Source: Tetracladium setigerum (lineage: Eukaryota > Ascomycota > Leotiomycetes > Helotiales). Taken from it: DNA of 64,000 nt. Of this stretch, positions 57,882 to 64,000 are shown piece after piece; positions within the stretch are counted from its first letter, which is position 1; each line of letters begins with the position of its first letter. Under the pieces are notes generated by a model. It ran no database searches. It worked only from the letters and a program-made list of their open reading frames with translations, and was not told where the DNA came from. A program made the position numbers and the translations under genes. Location: positions 186,001 to 250,000 of the forward strand of contig PZJY01000001.1 of NCBI GenBank assembly GCA_031472005.1. Reading direction: 5' to 3'.

Positions 57882-59017
57882 ATGGCACAGAAAGCACTCG
57901 TTACAGGCGCCACCGGTCTGCTAGGAAGACAAGTCGTCAAGGTCTTCGAGAGAGCAGGTTGGGAAGTCGTTGGCACCGGCCTGACACGCGCCTCTCCACC
58001 CGCAGTCTTGAAGCTGGACCTTGGTTCCGCAGTTGAGGTTGTCAAGATCCTCGAGGATGTCAAGTACGAGCATTTCTCTCCTTCTACTACCATCCATCCG
58101 TCCACCCTGCTGACCGATGAAGACCACAGGTAGTCGTTCATTGTAGGCACCGCCGCTTCTTCCCTCCTCGTACTCTTATCACCAACATCCCGCTCACAAT
58201 TCCTAGGCGCTGCAAACCGTTTCCCAGACAAATGCGACAATGATCCCATCGGCACACGAGCCTTGAACGTAGCCGCCTCTGGCGCCCTCGCAGATATCTG
58301 CGCAACGAAGGATATCCTGCTCATCTACATCTCGACCGACTACGTGTTCCCCGGCACAGAAGGAGACGCGCCCTACCAGATCACCGATGCTCCCAAGCCG
58401 CCGAATCTATATGGAGAGACGAAGTGGATGGGGAGAAGGCTGTTCGAGCGGCATATGAGAGTGCTAATAAGGCTGGATGGGAGTCTGTCTACGCGTTCCG
58501 GTGCTCTACGGCGAAGCGGAGAAGAATGCTGAGAGTGCTGTCAATGTGTTGATGGATACGATACAGAAGGTACAGGAGGTGGAACACAAGGGCACGAAAA
58601 TGGATCATTGGGCTCTTAGGTATCCTACGAACACGGAGGATGTTGCTCGGGTGTGCAAAGGTATGTGTTGAACGCCCTTGATCCATCTTCTTCTTCTCGA
58701 GACGAAAACTAAATTGTGTAGACATTGCTATAAAGTACCTCGAAAGCCAAGACAAGTCAGTGCTCCCACAGATCTTGCAATTCTCTTCAGAAGACAGATA
58801 CACCAAGTACGAGATATGTGAGGTATTTGCAGATATCATGGGATTGCCTCTCGATGGCCTGGTGGCGAATACCGAGGGTAATGATCCAAACGCCAGTGTG
58901 CAGAGGCCATACGATTGCCATCTCTCCAGCCAGGCATTGAAGGATTTGGGCATTGATATTCAGACTCAGGACTTCATCGCTTGGTGGAGGTGGCAGGTCA
59001 GAGCGTACAGGAAATGA
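57882..59017 (+). CDS. MAT2B/RmlD-like extended-SDR protein (two frame breaks)
   Basis: Exons are 57882-58063, a 20-base microexon 58123-58142, 58207-58660 and 58722-59017, giving about 317 residues. It has the Rossmann motif ALVTGATGLLGRQVVKVF (nucleotide-binding Gly 9, 12, 15), then KPQVVVHC spanning the microexon, AANRFPDKCDNDPIGTRALN, ISTDYVFPG and the YxxxK pair in YGETKW. These place it with dTDP-4-dehydrorhamnose reductase-like proteins and the regulatory beta subunit of methionine adenosyltransferase. Its role is either NAD(P)-sugar reduction or regulation of S-adenosylmethionine synthesis; the eukaryotic form favours the latter. Frame breaks occur at the GGGG at 58430-58433 and the GGG at 58479-58481. 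One G at each gives KWMGEKAVRAAYE and GWGVCLRVPVLYG, the conserved family blocks. Confidence 0.8.
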
Positions 59018-59749
59018 TCACCCTCAATCCTCGAATCTCCCGCGCACAATGGCCTCTATTACACAATGAAAATATATCGAGACGGGATCACCTTGGGTCA
59101 GATATTGCATGTTATGTGACCATTCTGGTGTCAATAGGTACCTAATCTACCTGCCACCAATCGCTCACCAGAGCAAATGAAAAACACAACCCAAGGGATT
59201 CCAAGCTTCCAGAAGGAGAAGACAAAGCTGTGGTTTTCTAGTGTCTCGGCAATGGTTTTTATTGGACATCGGTAGATGGAGGATAGAGTCATCATGATAG
59301 GGGAATATCATCCCATCAGCTTACCGTACAACCAACCTCGTCCTCACATAAACTTTCCAATATGAAAAAAAACAACTTTCAACTTTCACTTTCCTTCCTC
59401 CCCAAATCAGCGAAAAGCTCTTCCCCGCAAAACCCAAAATAATGCTGGGCGGGAGATCTCCCCATTCCATGCGCCAAGGAATGCATTCTGAAATGAACTG
59501 GGAAATCTACAGGGGCTCGGGCCATGATCCGTCTCGTCAAACACGAGCAAGGTCATCCGGCCGCAAAATCGCAACCCAAAACCTGAACTCTCTTCTAGAC
59601 CCCTAATTTGCCCTTCCCTCCCCGACCACCCCAAAACCTCGAAATGCGATCCGTACGATGAATCAATTCACCTGCACCAGCCACCGAAAAACAAATCAAT
59701 AGCTCTCGTCATATGAAAGAGGCTGGATTCAGCTATAATAACATTCGCA
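59018..59749. other. Intergenic region
   Basis: No gene seen. The last part before 59750 is the promoter of the RA-PH gene. Confidence 0.5.
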
Positions 59750-62232
59750 ATGCCTTCTGCAGATCCCTTCGCAGATGATTCCAATCCCATCTCCTCGAGC
59801 CCTCCGAAATACACGCGATACCGACGCCGAACTGCAGATGCAGAACCAAAACCCCTGCCCGTTGAAGTGAAAGCAAAGGAAGAAGGGGTATTACGAGGAG
59901 CATGTCGCGCTACAGGAGATCCAGGGTTGCTTCCAAGTTAGACCCATCAACAGACACTCCCACAATCCCAGAACTCCCACCAGTGCCACGCGAGCTGCCA
60001 GTACAATCTGTAGACGCGAATCGTAGACAGGACAAAGTGCACAATGTGCCTGTAAGAAGGGGCACTGATCCATTACCCGCCAATACAGTCGGGCATGCAG
60101 GGGAGGAAGTGGTGCACAAGCGAACTGGGGAGACAGAAATTGAGCGAGCGAGGAGGAAAGCGAAGAAAAGAATGGAGGAGGACGAGCGCAGGGAGGCCGA
60201 GCAAGATGCAGCACGAGAAGCAGCTGAAGCGGAGCGCCGTCGAGAGCAGGAACAGAGGATGGCAGAAGAGGAGGCAAGCAGAATATTGGCAGAGCAGAAG
60301 AAGAAAGACCTGGAGCGACTAGAGGCAGAACTGGATGCAGCGGCGCCTCCTATACAGCGAGTTTCGAGTCCGAGGGACAAATTGAGATTCTTTTCGCGAA
60401 AGAAAAGTACGAAACCCATACAGGAATCAAGCAGAAGGGATGTTGGTGAGAAGACTGGATTTAATACCATTCCACGGGCGAATACGAATGGTGGCGAGAA
60501 AGCAATTGAGAATGAACAAAGTGTTTCACCTCAGAAGAGATATGACGAGCCACGGAGAGCAGAGCCACCGAAAATTACAAAAGGGATTGTTCAAGGAGGG
60601 GGAGGAATTGTGCCTCAAACAGATGCGCCACTCTCTGCATCCAATGCGGGAGAGAGGGTAAGTCCTACATCAAATACACCTGCAACAACCAGCTAACAAT
60701 CCCAAAGCGTGTTCTGATCAGATGCAACCAATCCTCAATCAACCTTCCAATTACCCCCGATACCACACCTGTCGAACTCATCTATTCTTCTGCCAATATC
60801 ATGACCCAAAACATCATTGTTTCAACTGCAATCGTCATGGAATCATATACACACTTAGGCTTAGAAAGACGGATTCGCCGCTATGAGCATGTCAGAGATA
60901 TTCTCAATTCTTGGGACCGAGATACGCAGAACGCTCTCACGATTCAAAATTCTGACTCTCCAAATTATGACCACGATCTCGAAGCCGAGCATGCTTCCAA
61001 ATACACCCCTACCGATTTTACGGTACAGATGTATCATTCTCAAAAGCCAGGAAAGTGGAGCAAAAGATACATCACTCTTCTTGCCATGGGACAAATGTTC
61101 ATCGCGAAAAAGCCCGAGCGAAGCTAGGTGACAAGGACGTTGTGAACATATGTCATCTGTCCGATTTTGACATCTACACTCCAACCGCGCACCAAACCCG
61201 AAAGGTCCTCAAACCACCAAAGAAGCACTGCTACGCGATCAAGAGCCAGCAGAAGACTGCGATGTTCCTCAGCACCGAGAATTTCGTTCATTTCTTTTGT
61301 ACTGATGATCGCAAACTCGCCGAGAGATTTTATGAGACGATTCAGCAATGGCGAGGTTGGTATTTGGTCACGAGATTGGGTGAAGGGAAAGATAAAAACG
61401 GCAAGAAAGCCTCCTCTGCCTTACTAAACCGAAGTAGCAACAAAGCTGTAAAACGCATCTCGAACATTTCTACCAACGAAAACCCATACACGATTGGCTC
61501 TTTTCAACCTCTCATCAATTCAGACCGTTTTGCCTCTCCTGCAAATGATCATAATAATAAGCAGGAAGATTCTGATGACGACACCCCTCTCCAAATCCCA
61601 TTTCATCTCCGCAATGGCACGGCCCCTCCACCAAAGCGAGAGAGCAAACGCTACCCTCCGACCGTCAACTACAAGGTCCCCGCCAAGCCGAAGACGAATT
61701 CGCATCCGACGGTCTTCTAGGCAGATCATACACCCAACGACTGCAACAAGTCCAAGCAAATGGTAACCCTGAAAATCCATTCAGCGACAACGTCGCACGC
61801 GTTCCTTCCTCAACTCTCCACCACCGTACTCCATCCGTCAGGTCAACAAGACGCCCCGAAACTTCCAGCAGTGGCGGCGGTGCTGCTGGTGGTGGTGGCT
61901 TACAACGAAACAGCAGCCAACGCCAAAAACCGAAGCCACTCCTTGACTTCACGCCCACGTTCAAGGAGGCGCCTCAATGGGACAAATCCAATAAGGGCCA
62001 TGGCGTTAAAGGTGTCGGCGGTGTGCCACTCGTTGAGGTTGCTACTGGGCCAGAAAATAGTATGCCTGGATTGCCGGGGACGTTATTTAGGAGGGAACCT
62101 ATTATGGCTGGGACAGGTGGGGGTCGTCGAGACCGAAGACTTCAGGATCGATTTTGGAGAGAGATAGGGATAGGGAGAGGGAGGGATCGTGAGGGTGCGT
62201 TTGTCAAGGGTGGGTTGGTGAGTAATATGTGA
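59750..62232 (+). CDS. Ras-association and PH domain signalling protein (three frame breaks)
   Basis: Exon 1 is 59750-60657 and exon 2 is 60708-62232 (intron GTAAGT, GCTAAC branch, CCAAAG, phase 0), about 811 residues. The N-terminus is MPSADPFADDSNPISSSPPK. There is a long charged coiled coil (about residues 120-220, ERARRKAKKRMEEDERREAE onward). At the exon 2 start lies an RA domain (RVLIRCNQSSINLPITPDTT, GLERRIRRYEHVRDILNSWD), then a PH domain (FTVQMYHSQKPGKWSKRYIT, CYAIKSQQKTAMF, ending ERFYETIQQWRGWYLV) and a low-complexity tail. The RA-PH order recalls the Grb7/MRL type and suggests a Ras-GTP effector at the membrane. Frames break at the GGGG at 59885-59888, the CCC at 61113-61115 and at 61693, each by one lost base. 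Confidence 0.78.
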
Positions 62233-62725
62233 GACTACAGTACTTGGATGTATCCATCTCATTTGAGTGGCTGGACCTGTGGCTCTGGCTGTGGCATTAT
62301 GGCCTGCTGAGGCACGGACGAGAGCGAGGAGGAGTTCTGCGTTGACTTCACTCTTCATGTTTGTTGCATTTAGTCTGTGAGCGTTAGGTTGGCATTTGAT
62401 ACTTAGGGAGTTACAGTACTGTACTTAGTCATTTTTAATGGGGCTGGTGGTGGTGGTGGTTTTCTTGTTTTTTTGCTGCGACTACAGGGTTCAGATGGAT
62501 GTGTGCGTGTTTTGATGATACCATTATTGTACTGTACGAAGAAGTGGGTAGCAAAAATAATTTGAATTCATGTACTGATTCTTTCTTTCCGTTCTCTTGC
62601 CTTTTCTTTTCTTCTTCGTCTTTTCGCCCAAGTCAGGAGTTGCATTGCAATCTCTCACGCTGAGATTTTCTCCACTATGTTCATTCGAATTAGTTTCCAT
62701 ACTCGAGGATTAAAAACCCGAGTAC
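62233..62725. other. Convergent 3' region
   Basis: About 490 bases with GGT and T-rich simple sequence. No gene seen. Confidence 0.5.
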
Positions 62726-63186
62726 TTACATGTCTCCAATGACCTCGTTATCAGCATGGGCTAAAATAAATTCCACCGTGATATGAGCATTACCCCATTT
62801 GGAAGGAACTCTTAAGGAGAATCGTGTGAAGGATCCGTTCCATTCACACTTATCGTAGCCTGAGAAACCACCGGCCTGTTATATATCAGCTTATCTTTTG
62901 TAGAAGAGTCTAATCGTTCTCACGTATGACCGCGTTGTAAAGTCTATTTGGTTATCCAATTTCGAGACGGTAATAGTGCCACCATAAATGAGATAGTAGC
63001 TGTAAAGGAGTCAGTCGTCTTCAGTGTGTCTTGCGCCACCACTTCCGGTGACAAGTAGGTTCACTCTAAGCTTAAAGATAGAGTCTAGTGTAGAAATGTC
63101 ATTAGTGTAATCATGCGAGTTGCAATGGTTGCAGTCTCAGCGGCGATAATAAAGGCAAAAATGCTAGCGACCTTGGAAAATTGCAT
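62726..63186 (-). CDS. Small secreted protein, unrecognised
   Basis: The start at 63186 gives a signal peptide (MQFSKVASIFAFIIAAETAT), followed after an apparent one-base loss (near 63118) by SHDYTNDISTLDSIFKLRVN. Two further exons agree in phase with each other: 62924-62999 (YYLIYGGTITVSKLDNQIDF) and 62726-62875 (AGGFSGYDKCEWNGSFTRFS to the stop after EVIGDM), separated by an intron with GTGAGA and AACAG. The first intron acceptor at 63000 is good (CTGACTCCTTTACAG), but its donor is uncertain. The product would be about 120 residues with a single Cys and no known domain; a beta-rich fold seems likely. An effector-like role is only a possibility. Confidence 0.5.
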
Positions 63187-63646
63187 AATTGAAGTTCGAG
63201 TTGTTCAAAGATGGCAAAGACTTGAGGGTGAATGACGGGGTAGGCGATAAGGATGGAAGTAAATGTGATAATTGAGGTGGACAAGAAGAAAGTGTATAGG
63301 AAGAAAACGAGAACCTTTATGCTCATTTCTGCATGGATAAGCAATCTCATCATCCTCCAGTGACATATGGAAGAACCCCTTGTGAAATCATATGGCACGG
63401 GCATAAAAACATTGCATAAGGGTTTGACGAAGCTTGGACTACAAATTATAGCGATACCAGGCAAATGAGGGTGTTTTTTTTTGGAAGAGGTTCCATACAC
63501 TCAATTCTTACTTCTAGCTTCTTCTGAGCACAGAGAAGCAGCGCCTAGATCCCGTACAAAGTGAAAAAGCCCCAAATCCATATCCAGCGCCTGACAATCC
63601 AACCCAAGCAAGAAAACTGATAACGAAAGGATCCGAGGGATCAGAC
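63187..63646. other. Intergenic region
   Basis: Upstream of the small secreted protein gene. A T8 run lies at 63474-63481. No coding segment recognised. Confidence 0.45.
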
Positions 63647-64000
63647 TCAGAACAAGCCCATCAGCAGAACTAAACTTGTAGTGACAAGTCCCGCTGCAGA
63701 TGAAGCCACATAAAGTACAAGCGTGCTCACGCTCGCGGATCGCGTCGCTGGGCTATTCGCAGGCGTGCTACTTGGGGCCGCCCCACTGGGTGTATTTCCG
63801 TTGCTGGATCCTGGAGACGCGTTATTTCCACCTGTGCCGGTGTTAGAATTCCCGGCGCCACCAGAACTGGTAAGAGTTGTAGCTCCTGTGACGCTTTGCT
63901 GAGAGGTAAGATCTATACCAAAGGAGATCCAAGCAAAGATTCCATCTTCGACGCTGTTGCCGAGGAGGGAGTACTCAACGAACGGGTCGTGACCATTTAA
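63647..64000 (-). CDS. C-terminal end of a GPI-anchored protein (5' part outside window)
   Basis: Open from the window edge to a TGA at 63647-63649 (117 codons). The visible part starts with GHDPFVEYSLLGNSVEDGIF, followed by a Gly/Ser/Thr/Asn-rich linker with NAS and similar sequons (NTGTGGNNASPGSSNGN). It ends in a small-residue site and a hydrophobic tail (LVLYVASSAAGLVTTSLVLL), the layout of a GPI-anchor signal. The catalytic or ligand domain lies beyond the window, so the function cannot be given. Confidence 0.6.
   Translation of the reverse strand, partial: LNGHDPFVEYSLLGNSVEDGIFAWISFGIDLTSQQSVTGATTLTSSGGAGNSNTGTGGNNASPGSSNGNTPSGAAPSSTPANSPATRSASVSTLVLYVASSAAGLVTTSLVLLMGLF

Noticed and set aside
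1..64000. tRNA, rRNA, CRISPR or prokaryotic features
   Set aside because: No cloverleaf with A/B boxes, no rRNA-like conserved block and no regularly spaced repeats were found by eye. The DNA is plainly fungal nuclear. A tRNAscan run would be decisive for tRNAs.

Overview
The window looks like nuclear DNA of a filamentous ascomycete, probably Leotiomycetes/Helotiales. The lineage is inferred from gene content. What the sequence shows directly is short spliceosomal introns (about 45-130 bases, GT...AG, with CTAAC/CTGAC-like branch sites), single genes with their own promoters on both strands, and fungal families: a CFEM-Pth11 receptor, a Zn2Cys6 regulator, 2EXR, GPI-anchored surface proteins and a ZZ/DUF7514 protein. 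No operons, rRNA, tRNA, CRISPR array or intact transposon was recognised.

Layout. 1-4627: two tandem minus-strand paralogues of a PLOD-type Golgi glycosyltransferase. 6630-10863: a Rad9/Crb2-like BRCT checkpoint protein. 12080-18238: a secreted GPI-type protein, an F-box protein and a CFEM-Pth11 receptor. 19838-26455: a secreted GMC oxidoreductase, Yar1, an MscL channel, a decayed small gene and a 2EXR protein. 27256-30080: a large protein with an HExxH signature and no family I can name. 31007-41419: GH20 hexosaminidase, SGT1, an oxidosqualene cyclase divergent from SPO11, and a His-rich membrane protein that is easy to miss. 43260-53413: a CFEM-like single-pass protein, a full ABC-B transporter and a Zn2Cys6/MHR regulator. 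55591-64000: a ZZ-DUF7514 protein, a small gene with a leader intron, a MAT2B/RmlD-like reductase, an RA-PH signalling protein, a small secreted protein and the end of a GPI-anchored protein.

Functions mix core cell biology (checkpoint, meiotic breaks, sterol-type cyclisation, SCF/kinetochore assembly, ribosome biogenesis) with surface and environment genes. I see no convincing metabolic gene cluster.

Reading frames are the main caution. About twenty single-base losses, mostly in short G or C runs, break otherwise conserved genes, including housekeeping ones such as SGT1. Most are probably consensus errors. Other genes (BRCT protein, CFEM-Pth11, SPO11, ABC transporter, Zn2Cys6 regulator) read cleanly through all exons. 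Splice sites were placed by eye, using phase consistency and protein continuity.
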